Of a stretch of DNA of 8,916 nucleotides, positions 1 through 6,125 are shown in pieces. Below the pieces are notes generated by a model, which was given only the letters and a program-made list of their open reading frames with translations, did no database searches and was not told the origin of the DNA. The stretch is from Lysobacterales bacterium CG02_land_8_20_14_3_00_62_12. GTDB taxonomy: Bacteria > Pseudomonadota > Gammaproteobacteria > Xanthomonadales > Ahniellaceae. Both the position numbers and the translations under genes were made by a program. The stretch is from assembly GCA_002785585.1 (NCBI GenBank), contig PEUI01000200.1:816-9731 (forward strand), given 5' to 3'. Each line of letters begins with the position of its first letter. Position 1 is the stretch's first letter.

Positions 1-1317
1 GCGGGCACCGCCGACCTGCGCGATGTCAACACCGATCAGCTTTCCATCATTCGAGGCGATCTGGCTATCGCTGGGTGCGCTGCTGCTATCCGAACCCGGC
101 TGCAGCACGGTCAAAAACCGAACCAACAACGGGTTCAAGGGATCTCGCACCTCGATCCGATAGGTGCCCGCGTTGGCAAGGCCAAAGGGCACACAGGCCG
201 GCAGGGTGCCATCGCAGGGATCCGGGTTGCTGATTTCGTCCACCACCACCAGGTTGGCATTGGCCGGTAGCACGCTGTCGATGAACAGTCGCGACCCGCC
301 GTAGTTCAGTTGCGCGAGCCTTCCGGTGAGCACCGGCGAGGCGGGCGTGTGCCAACGAATGTGCTTCTTGTATTCGCCAAGCGCATTGCTCGACGGCTTT
401 GCCTGCACCTGGTCGTAGACCACGAACAGGTTCGGCGCGCGCAGGTACAGGAAGTTCCGATAGAAGAAATCGAGCTTGCGATTGACGCTATCCGCCGGGT
501 CTCCGGCACGGTTGTAAGCCGTCGACAGGTCGCTGCGAACATAGCTGAAGTCCTGGTTCAGCTCGTCGGCGACCACCTGGTCGATGCCGACGGCAAACTG
601 CCCGCCGCTGGCAATTTCGTTGCTGCTCTGGAAGTCGCCGAAATCATCGAAATACAGCGTGTTGCTGAGCGAAGATTCCTGGTATTCGAGCGATGGTCCG
701 AGGATACCGGTGCCACCGTGAATCAGGTTACCGTCCACGTCGGTGGCAGACTTCCAATCGCCCGCGCTCACCAGCAAGTAGTCGCTGCCACGGGCAATGA
801 CCAGATGCCCGGCGGCGAAATGTTGGTGATCGTCCCACCACTCTGCACCCATCTGCACCGACGCCCAGGTGGCACTCGCCCCCGAGTCGCTGCGCATGAT
901 GAAATAGGGGATGGCCCCATTGCTGCCACCGGGGCTGGTTGCCCCTTGCGGGTAGTTGGGCGCGAAGCCGGTGTAGAAGGGAGAAAGCACCAGCTCGGTG
1001 GACAGTCGGGTCGAATCGGCGAAGAAGAACTCCACCCATTCTTCGGCCGGAAACACCTCGACATCGGGAATCGTCGAAGCGGCAATCTCTGCCGTAGCGA
1101 AATGCTGCGCCGCTGGCCCGTCCGGCGTCCCGGCAAGCACAAAGGCCAGACGGGTGGGAAGCCCGTGCGAGATGACCGCGCCCTGGAAACCGCCCCAGTC
1201 TCCGGTCGGGTCGATCATGAAGCGATTGGGCAACAGTGCCTGCTTTTCCGCGCGCAAAATCTGCGGGAACCAGGCCGCGTGTGGCGTATCGGTAACGCCA
1301 ACGTTCGCGCTCGCCAA
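1..1317 (-). CDS. Heparinase II/III-like protein, C-terminal part (runs off left edge; 5' end missing or degraded)
   Basis: The frame is open on the minus strand from 1359 to the left edge, about 450 codons, and its product reads like a secreted beta-rich enzyme. The best landmark is FIMRSDSGASATWASVQMG (about 842-901), followed by WWDDHQHFAAGHLVIARGSD (781-840). This has the shape of heparinase II/III-like proteins: an Arg/Trp strand, then H-x-H-(x)2-A-G-H/N, then a strand ending in a buried Gly. The part after it (YVRSDLSTAY, FYRNFLYLRAPNLFVVYDQV, KHIRWHTP) fits the beta-sandwich domain. These lyases normally have an alpha/alpha toroid of some 300 residues upstream; here only about 150 residues precede the landmark and a TGA closes the frame at 1360-1362. 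No ATG lies before 1218 and no ribosome binding site is visible. I used the TTG at 1317 as a nominal start. The gene is probably a 5'-truncated remnant or carries a frameshift. The family assignment comes from motif pattern only. Confidence 0.5.
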   Translation of the reverse strand, partial: MASANVGVTDTPHAAWFPQILRAEKQALLPNRFMIDPTGDWGGFQGAVISHGLPTRLAFVLAGTPDGPAAQHFATAEIAASTIPDVEVFPAEEWVEFFFADSTRLSTELVLSPFYTGFAPNYPQGATSPGGSNGAIPYFIMRSDSGASATWASVQMGAEWWDDHQHFAAGHLVIARGSDYLLVSAGDWKSATDVDGNLIHGGTGILGPSLEYQESSLSNTLYFDDFGDFQSSNEIASGGQFAVGIDQVVADELNQDFSYVRSDLSTAYNRAGDPADSVNRKLDFFYRNFLYLRAPNLFVVYDQVQAKPSSNALGEYKKHIRWHTPASPVLTGRLAQLNYGGSRLFIDSVLPANANLVVVDEISNPDPCDGTLPACVPFGLANAGTYRIEVRDPLNPLLVRFLTVLQPGSDSSSAPSDSQIASNDGKLIGVDIAQVGGAR

Positions 1318-1395
1318 AGTCAGATCAACATGGCAACAGTTGGCCCGCTGCCGCGTCCGTCAGATCGAAGCTGGTTCTACTCCCTTACATACGGG

Positions 1396-1416
1396 ACCGA
1401 CAGGTAAGAACCGACA
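1396..1416. repeat. Direct repeat ACCGACA, two copies 14 bp apart
   Basis: ACCGACA occurs at 1396-1402 and 1410-1416. A third copy lies at 1580-1586, inside the proposed alkB promoter, and its complement TGTCGG begins at 1561. The shared core suggests a regulator binding site upstream of alkB, but the copies are short and could be chance in GC-rich DNA. Confidence 0.3.
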
Positions 1417-1559
1417 CCGGTCAAAAATCCAAAGCCATGCCCAATTCAGCCTACTGGTGCCACCCACCAGGTCGAGACAACAGCGCCCGCCGCTGATTTG
1501 TCCATGCATTGCCAGCCCCATCAACCGCCGCGTGCTGCGGGCATCCCCTTTTCCTCTGC

Positions 1560-1588
1560 TTGTCGGCAGCGTCGGCATGACCGACAAT
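1560..1588 (+). promoter_or_regulatory. Candidate sigma-70 promoter and operator of alkB
   Basis: TTGTCG (1560-1565) and GACAAT (1583-1588) are separated by 17 bp. Each matches four of six consensus bases. Transcription from here would start near 1595 and give a leader of about 20 nt that contains the alkB ribosome binding site. The inverted repeat GTCGG-CATGA-CCGAC (1571-1585) lies in the spacer and overlaps the -10 box, where a repressor would block RNA polymerase. The element is plausible by position, not proven. Confidence 0.3.
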
Positions 1589-1605
1589 TCCGCACGAATC
1601 GGAGC

Positions 1606-1609
1606 GGAG
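1606..1609 (+). promoter_or_regulatory. Ribosome binding site of alkB
   Basis: GGAG sits five bases before the ATG at 1615, with a second GGAG at 1601-1604. This selects 1615 over an upstream in-frame ATG at 1498, whose extra 39 residues are rich in His, Arg, Pro and Ser and do not resemble an AlkB N-terminus. Confidence 0.6.
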
Positions 1610-1614
1610 CGAGC

Positions 1615-2697
1615 ATGTCACGACTAAAAGCCCTGGGTTATTTGTTGGCTTTCATCACCCCGGCCTTGATGCCGGTTTCGGCATGGCTGGCGGTGCATAC
1701 GGCACAACCGAATTTGGCTACCTGGTTCCCGCTGTTTTTTCTGTTTGTGCTGCTGCCGCTCGCCGACTATGCGATCGGTCGCGATGCCAGCAATCCAGAC
1801 GCCGCCGAAGCGGAGCGACTGGATCGCGGACTTTGGTTTCGCGGGCTGACGCTGATTTGTCTGCCGCTGCAGTTGGCCTTGGTGTACTGGTCGTGTGGCC
1901 AATTTCAAAACCTGCCATTGGCCTGGAACGGGCAACTCGGCTGGCTGTTGTCGCAGGGCGTGGTCAGCGGTGTATTGGCGATCAATGTCGCGCACGAGCT
2001 GATCCACAAGTCATCGAAACTCGAGCCTTTGGTCGGCGGATTGTTGTTGTGCTCGGTCAACTATGCCGGTTTCAAGGTGGAACATGTACGCGGCCACCAC
2101 CTGCACGTGAGCACGCCAGCGGATGCGTCGTCGGCGCGCTTCGATGAAACCGTCTACCCGTTCGTGGTCCGCGCCCTGTTCAAGAACACGCGCAATGCCT
2201 GGCGCCTGGAAGCCGAACGACTGCGCAAGCTGGGTTTATCGGCTTGGCATTGGCGTAACGAACTGATCGGCTGGAGCCTGGTGACGCTGGCGTTTGCGCT
2301 GATCGTCGGCGTTGCCTGGGGGCCACTGGGCACGGCGTTTTTTCTGGCGCAGGGGCTCACCGCCGCGACCACGCTGGAGATCATCAATTACATCGAGCAC
2401 TACGGGCTGGAGCGGCGTCGCCTCGACAGCGGTCGCTATGAACGCACGACGCATTTGCACTCGTGGAACTCCAACTATCTGTTGACCAACCTGATGCTGT
2501 TTCAGCTCCAGCGCCACTCCGATCATCACGAGACCGCGCGCCGCCGCTACCAGGCGCTCAGACACTACCAGGCAAGCCCACAATTGCCCGGCGGTTATGC
2601 GTCGATGTTCCTGTTGGCGTTGCTGCCGCCGCTGTGGAAACGACTGATCAATCCGCGCGTGCTGGCGTTTCGCCATCGTCAACCGGCACCGCTCTGA
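1615..2697 (+). CDS. alkB: Alkane 1-monooxygenase (AlkB)
   Basis: This is a 360-residue integral membrane non-haem di-iron hydroxylase that oxidises the terminal methyl of n-alkanes to a primary alcohol, the entry step of alkane degradation. It normally takes electrons from rubredoxin. All signature histidine motifs are present in order: HELIHK (127-132), EHVRGHH (156-162), NYIEHYGL (258-265) and LQRHSDHHE (298-306). The conserved HSWNSN block is at 282-287. NYxEHYGL and LQRHSDHH separate true AlkB from the wider desaturase/hydroxylase superfamily. Hydrophobic segments at about 8-26, 37-52, 77-94, 106-124 and 217-250 fit a multi-helix inner-membrane protein. The protein is somewhat shorter than the roughly 400 residues of the Pseudomonas enzymes, mainly at its N-terminus. 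It stands alone: no rubredoxin, reductase or alkane regulator is visible nearby, so its electron donors must be encoded elsewhere. Related substrates such as other terminal alkyl groups cannot be excluded. Confidence 0.93.
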   Translation: MSRLKALGYLLAFITPALMPVSAWLAVHTAQPNLATWFPLFFLFVLLPLADYAIGRDASNPDAAEAERLDRGLWFRGLTLICLPLQLALVYWSCGQFQNLPLAWNGQLGWLLSQGVVSGVLAINVAHELIHKSSKLEPLVGGLLLCSVNYAGFKVEHVRGHHLHVSTPADASSARFDETVYPFVVRALFKNTRNAWRLEAERLRKLGLSAWHWRNELIGWSLVTLAFALIVGVAWGPLGTAFFLAQGLTAATTLEIINYIEHYGLERRRLDSGRYERTTHLHSWNSNYLLTNLMLFQLQRHSDHHETARRRYQALRHYQASPQLPGGYASMFLLALLPPLWKRLINPRVLAFRHRQPAPL

Positions 2698-2723
2698 GCG
2701 GTCCGCTGGCGCGGTCGCCCTGG

Positions 2724-2747
2724 CTCAGGGACTCAGGGGCTCAGGGG
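2724..2747. repeat. Three tandem copies of an 8-bp unit at the adenylate cyclase stop codon
   Basis: CTCAGGGA, CTCAGGGG and CTCAGGGG follow one another exactly. On the minus strand every copy contains TGA, and the first TGA (2743-2741) is the stop codon of the adenylate cyclase gene. The array lies between two convergent genes and probably arose by replication slippage. Confidence 0.85.
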
Positions 2748-3640
2748 CTGCAATGGAAATACAGCACGCTGTCGTCGTTGACCGCAACGGTCTGGCCGAG
2801 ACTGACCGTTCCGGCTTTGCGTAAATGCACTTCGTCGCGGTGCAGGCGCAGTTCGTCGTCATCACCAATCTTGACGAAAGTGCCGTTGGTGCTGCGGTCG
2901 GCGATCATGAAATAACCGCGCTTGTATTCGATGATGGCGTGATTGCGCGACACCCACTCGTTATCCACGACCAAGCTCGAATCCGGATTGCGGCCGAGCG
3001 TGAGCGGCTGCGACGCCGGGCTGAGTTCGATCACCCGGCCTTTGAAGCGCAGCGTGAGCTTGCTGACCGCCACCTGCAAATCATCCGAACGAATAGCGCG
3101 TTGCACACTGGTCAGGTTGGACAGGTCTTCTTGCCAGATGACATCGACGATCTCGATCGGCTCGATCTTGCCAGCCACCCGTACCGGGCCGAGCGCGCGG
3201 GTCTTGATGCTGCCCAGGTTGGTGAGCTGGTTGATGGTGAACAGGGTGGTGACAATCTGCTCGCGCTTGGCGGTGGATCCCATCCGGGCGGCAGTGTTAA
3301 CCGCATCGCCGTAAACATCCGCCTCTTCGATCAGCGCCTCACCATGATGCAGGCCAATGCGAATCGCCAGATTGTCTTTGACGAATGCCGGGTCGCGGGC
3401 CACCCGCTGCTGCATGTCGATGGCGCCGAGAATGCCATTGAGCGCCCCTGGGAACGTACACATGACTTCATCGCCGATGGTCTTGATTACCCGACCGCCA
3501 TGGCGATGGGCAATTTCAGAAAGGGCACCGAGCACGGCCGCAATGATCCGGCGCGCTTCCACATCGCCGCGCAGCTCAAACAATTTGGTGCTGCCGCTGA
3601 CGTCGGCAAACAGAATGGTGATGGCAGTCGATTCGGACAT
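2741..3640 (-). CDS. Class III adenylate cyclase with C-terminal FHA domain
   Basis: This 299-residue soluble protein is predicted to make cAMP from ATP. The cyclase domain spans about 6-170 and keeps all catalytic positions: metal-binding D13 in LFADVSGST and D57 in KTIGDEVM, adenine-selecting K53 and D108, and N115 and R119 in VYGDAVNTAARM. K53 with D108 favours ATP over GTP. Residues 210-290 form a forkhead-associated domain with GR (216-217), SRNHA (231-235) and NGT (252-254), the usual phosphothreonine-binding residues. Activity or location may thus be set by a Ser/Thr-kinase target. There is no membrane segment or receiver domain. The start at 3640 puts the cyclase core directly after a few residues, as is usual. 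In-frame ATGs at 3715 and 3748 would add an atypical tail that also overlaps the candidate terminator of the E1 gene. No ribosome binding site is visible before 3640. The gene converges with alkB, 43 bp away. Confidence 0.9.
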   Translation of the reverse strand: MSESTAITILFADVSGSTKLFELRGDVEARRIIAAVLGALSEIAHRHGGRVIKTIGDEVMCTFPGALNGILGAIDMQQRVARDPAFVKDNLAIRIGLHHGEALIEEADVYGDAVNTAARMGSTAKREQIVTTLFTINQLTNLGSIKTRALGPVRVAGKIEPIEIVDVIWQEDLSNLTSVQRAIRSDDLQVAVSKLTLRFKGRVIELSPASQPLTLGRNPDSSLVVDNEWVSRNHAIIEYKRGYFMIADRSTNGTFVKIGDDDELRLHRDEVHLRKAGTVSLGQTVAVNDDSVLYFHCSP

Positions 3641-3648
3641 AGTGGGCA

Positions 3649-3654
3649 ATGATA
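3649..3654 (-). promoter_or_regulatory. Candidate -10 box of the cyclase gene, very close to its ATG
   Basis: TATCAT (five of six bases) lies on the minus strand with only eight bases between it and the ATG at 3640. A start of transcription six to seven bases downstream would give a nearly leaderless mRNA, which fits the absence of a Shine-Dalgarno sequence. No good -35 box is present (CTGTCC at 18 bp is the nearest), so the call is weak. Confidence 0.2.
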
Positions 3655-3691
3655 AGCTAATCCAGTAACCGGGGACAGCCGATAAACGGCG

Positions 3692-3741
3692 GAAAAAAGC
3701 AAACAAAAACGGCATGCGCAGTCCGCTCTGCCTGGCTGCCG
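3692..3741 (-). terminator. Candidate Rho-independent terminator of the E1 gene
   Basis: On the minus strand, 29 bp after the TAA of the E1 gene, CGGCA (3741-3737) pairs with TGCCG (3714-3710). Inside it, GCAG pairs with CTGC (3731-3728 with 3721-3718). The outer stem is followed at once by TTTTTGTTTGC and then six T's (down to 3692). The stem is interrupted, so strength is uncertain, but the T-tract placement is typical. It would separate E1 transcription from the cyclase gene. Confidence 0.45.
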
Positions 3742-3769
3742 ACGCCAACGCTACTTGGCAAATTGCTGG

Positions 3770-6046
3770 TTACGCGGCGCCGGCCAACTCCAGCAGCGCC
3801 GCGGTCACCGTGGCATCGGTCGGCAAAATGAGATTCGCTGCTGCCGCCAGCGGCGTGTAGGTGTCATCACCGACCACCCGCCGCAACGGTTTGCTGCCCT
3901 GCCCGCCTTCCATGATGGCGGTGATCACGCCCTCGCCGATGCCGGCGCTGCGGCGGCCTTCATCCAGCACCAGCACCCGCGCGCACGCCTTTGCATGGCG
4001 AACGATGGCTTCGGTGTTGAGCGGTTGCAGCCACCGCAAATCCACCACGCGGGTGTGCTTGCCGGTGCGCGTCGCCACTTCCCGCGCGGCGCGCAACGCC
4101 ATCGGCACGCCGTTGCCGTAACTGAGGATGAGCAAATCACTGGCGTCATCGTGATAGACGCGCTCGGCCGCATACGGCACAGCGAAATCCGGCGCCGGAT
4201 AGGTGCACAGCCACTGGCCGTCGCCGGGCGCGTACAGGTCTTTGGTCATATACAGCGCAATCGGCTCGAGGAAAATACCGACCCGGCCATCGACTTTGGC
4301 CATCGCGACCAGGGTCCGCAGCATGCCGACGGCGTCGTCGCCACGACTCGGACAGGCAATCGTCAGACCCGGAATGTCGCGCAGCGCGGCGATCGAATTG
4401 TCGTTGTGGAAGTGGCCACCGAAGCCACGCTGGTAGCCGAGCCCGGCCATCCGCACGACCATCGGATTGGCAAATTGATTGTTGGAGAAAAATTGCAGCG
4501 AACACGCCTCGCCACGAATCTGATCGCAGGCATTGTGGTAGTACGCCAGATACTGGATCTCCGGCAATGGCAGCATGCCCAGGTTGGCCAAGCCCTGCGC
4601 CAAGCCGAGGATGGTGGTCTCGTCGAGCAAGGTATTGAATACCCGATTGCCCTTGAAGGCTTTGTGCAGCCCCTTGGTGACCGTGTAAACGCCGCCTTTC
4701 TGAGCCACGTCCTCGCCAAACAGCAGGGTCTCCGGGTACTTGCAAAAAATATCGTGCAGCGCGTTATTGATCAGGATCGCCAAGTGCCGTGGTGGTTGAT
4801 TTTCCGGCAATTGCGCCACACTACCGAACACCGCAAGGCGCTTTTCGGCGTTATCGAAACGCACCGCTTCGCGCGCCACCAGCTCCGCGGAATACGGTGC
4901 CAGCGGTCGCATGACCTCGGCCTTGCTGAGCAGTTTCGGGGTCTGGTCAGCGGCCAGCGCCGCCGCCATGCATTTGCCGCGAATCGACTCGTACCAGCCC
5001 AGCAACTGCGCTGGATTCATCAGCCCGGAGCACAGTGCAATTTCCGCCGAACGCAGCAGCGGATCGCTGGCTTCTACCGCCAGCAGCTCGTCGATAGTCC
5101 GGTATTCGACCTCGAAATCGGTACCGGCGTGGCCCATGATGCGCGTGGTTTTCAGGTGCAGGAAAGTCGGCTGACGACTGCTGCGGCAATGGCTGACCGC
5201 GTCGGCAACTTGCGCATAGCCGCTGGCAAGATCGAGTCCATCGGCAAAAAAATACGGCAGGTTCAGCCGCTGCTGAAAAGCGTTGGCGATCCAGCCGCCG
5301 GGAGTCTTGACCGAAATACCGATACCGTTGTCTTCGCAGACAAACAGCACCGGCGCCGGCAACCCTTGGTAAGCGGTCCACTGCGCCGCGTTGAAGGCGG
5401 TCTGCGCGGTGGCGTGATTGGACGACGCGTCGCCAAACGAACAGATGGCGATGCTATCGGCCGGGATCGGCAGGCGGTGACCGATACGCCGGGCCTGTTC
5501 GATCGCCAGCGCGGTGCCCAACGCTTTCGGTAGATGCGAAGCAATGGTCGAAGTCTGCGGCAGCACCCACAACGGCTTGGAACCCCAGACTTTGTGACGA
5601 CCACCCGAAGCGGGGTCGTCACGGCTGGCGGCAAACGACAGCGCCGAATCCATGATCGGATCCAAACCGGGCACCTGGCGCGAACGTTCGGCCATGAAGC
5701 CGCCGCTGCGATAGTGCAAAAACGCCGGATCGGTATGCCGGGTCAGCCGCGCCACCATCGCGTTGCCTTCGTGGCCGGAGCTGCCAATGGTGTAGTAAAC
5801 CTTGTTCTGCACCCGCAGCACGCGCGCCATCAGGTCCAGATGGCGACTGATCAGTTGCGACTCGAACAGTTGAAAAAAATCCGCCACCGTACACAAACTG
5901 TGGGGCAAAATCGGCTGCTCGGCACTGGGCTTGGCAGCGACGCTGCCGTTGAAAGCGCGCACGAACTCGATAAAGTTTTCGTCACAAACCTGGGCCCGGT
6001 TGACATTTTTGGCGCGGGCGGGGGCACTCGGGGCAGGGGCTGACAT
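3770..6046 (-). CDS. Fused alpha-beta E1 component of a 2-oxo acid dehydrogenase, thiamine-diphosphate dependent
   Basis: This 758-residue cytoplasmic protein joins the E1 alpha and beta chains in one polypeptide. E1 decarboxylates a 2-oxo acid on thiamine diphosphate and passes the acyl group to the lipoyl domain of E2. The alpha half (about 50-365) has the cofactor motif GDASSN (205-210) running to EDNGIGIS (238-245), and GHAGTDFEVEYRTIDE (305-320) in the loop near the active site. The beta half (about 415-758) starts with ILINNALHDIF, then GEDVAQKGGVYTVT (444-457), E476 at the position of the glutamate that activates the cofactor, GGHFHND (543-549) and IPGLTIACPS (558-567). The two-chain fusion and GDA in place of the common GDG resemble a subgroup annotated only as thiamine-dependent E1-like enzymes. 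The substrate (pyruvate, branched-chain or another 2-oxo acid) cannot be read from sequence, and no E2 or E3 gene is nearby. The Ala/Pro-rich first 15 residues are probably disordered. The ribosome binding site before 6046 is weak. Confidence 0.88.
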   Translation of the reverse strand: MSAPAPSAPARAKNVNRAQVCDENFIEFVRAFNGSVAAKPSAEQPILPHSLCTVADFFQLFESQLISRHLDLMARVLRVQNKVYYTIGSSGHEGNAMVARLTRHTDPAFLHYRSGGFMAERSRQVPGLDPIMDSALSFAASRDDPASGGRHKVWGSKPLWVLPQTSTIASHLPKALGTALAIEQARRIGHRLPIPADSIAICSFGDASSNHATAQTAFNAAQWTAYQGLPAPVLFVCEDNGIGISVKTPGGWIANAFQQRLNLPYFFADGLDLASGYAQVADAVSHCRSSRQPTFLHLKTTRIMGHAGTDFEVEYRTIDELLAVEASDPLLRSAEIALCSGLMNPAQLLGWYESIRGKCMAAALAADQTPKLLSKAEVMRPLAPYSAELVAREAVRFDNAEKRLAVFGSVAQLPENQPPRHLAILINNALHDIFCKYPETLLFGEDVAQKGGVYTVTKGLHKAFKGNRVFNTLLDETTILGLAQGLANLGMLPLPEIQYLAYYHNACDQIRGEACSLQFFSNNQFANPMVVRMAGLGYQRGFGGHFHNDNSIAALRDIPGLTIACPSRGDDAVGMLRTLVAMAKVDGRVGIFLEPIALYMTKDLYAPGDGQWLCTYPAPDFAVPYAAERVYHDDASDLLILSYGNGVPMALRAAREVATRTGKHTRVVDLRWLQPLNTEAIVRHAKACARVLVLDEGRRSAGIGEGVITAIMEGGQGSKPLRRVVGDDTYTPLAAAANLILPTDATVTAALLELAGAA

Positions 6047-6083
6047 AGGTGGACTCGGATTTAATGGTGTTGGGCGTCAGAAG

Positions 6084-6106
6084 CGCCGACTGGCTAGCTG
6101 TCGGCG
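6084..6106. promoter_or_regulatory. Perfect 7-bp inverted repeat upstream of the E1 gene
   Basis: CGCCGAC (6084-6090) and GTCGGCG (6100-6106) form a perfect inverted repeat with a nine-base centre that itself contains the palindrome GCTAGC. It lies in the 79-bp gap between the pilin-like gene and the E1 start, 38 bases before the E1 ATG. It could be an operator of the E1 gene or a weak hairpin ending the upstream transcript. There is no following T-tract, which argues against an intrinsic terminator. Confidence 0.35.
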
Positions 6107-6125
6107 GCACCGAATGCGATGCCGA

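Larger units (their letters stand above)
1318..1614. other. Intergenic region between the heparinase-like gene and alkB
   Basis: No convincing gene lies here. Both strands have short open frames, but their products are rich in Arg, Ser and Pro with no recognisable motif. The minus-strand frames contain stops near 1360 and between 1381 and 1440, so the missing N-terminus of the heparinase-like gene cannot be recovered here. The stretch holds two ACCGACA direct repeats (1396-1402 and 1410-1416), an inverted repeat near 1571-1585, and the likely alkB promoter. Confidence 0.6.

Noticed and set aside
310..1407. Long open frame on the plus strand (365 codons)
   Set aside because: It is codon-aligned antisense to the heparinase-like frame, rich in Arg, Val and Ala without any motif, and the minus frame carries clear motifs.
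1498..1614. Upstream in-frame ATG extending AlkB by 39 residues
   Set aside because: The extension is not AlkB-like, would cover the proposed promoter, and lacks a ribosome binding site; 1615 has GGAG at good spacing.
2698..2740. Bidirectional terminator between alkB and the cyclase gene
   Set aside because: Only a very short inverted repeat (AGCG/CGCT) is seen and there is no T-tract in either direction.
2825..3652. 275-codon plus-strand frame over the adenylate cyclase
   Set aside because: It lies antisense to a gene with a full catalytic motif set and has no motif of its own.
3755..5533. 592-codon open frame on the plus strand
   Set aside because: It is antisense to the E1 gene, whose motifs are unambiguous. 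The product is Arg/Gln/His-rich, as expected from mirrored high-GC codons.
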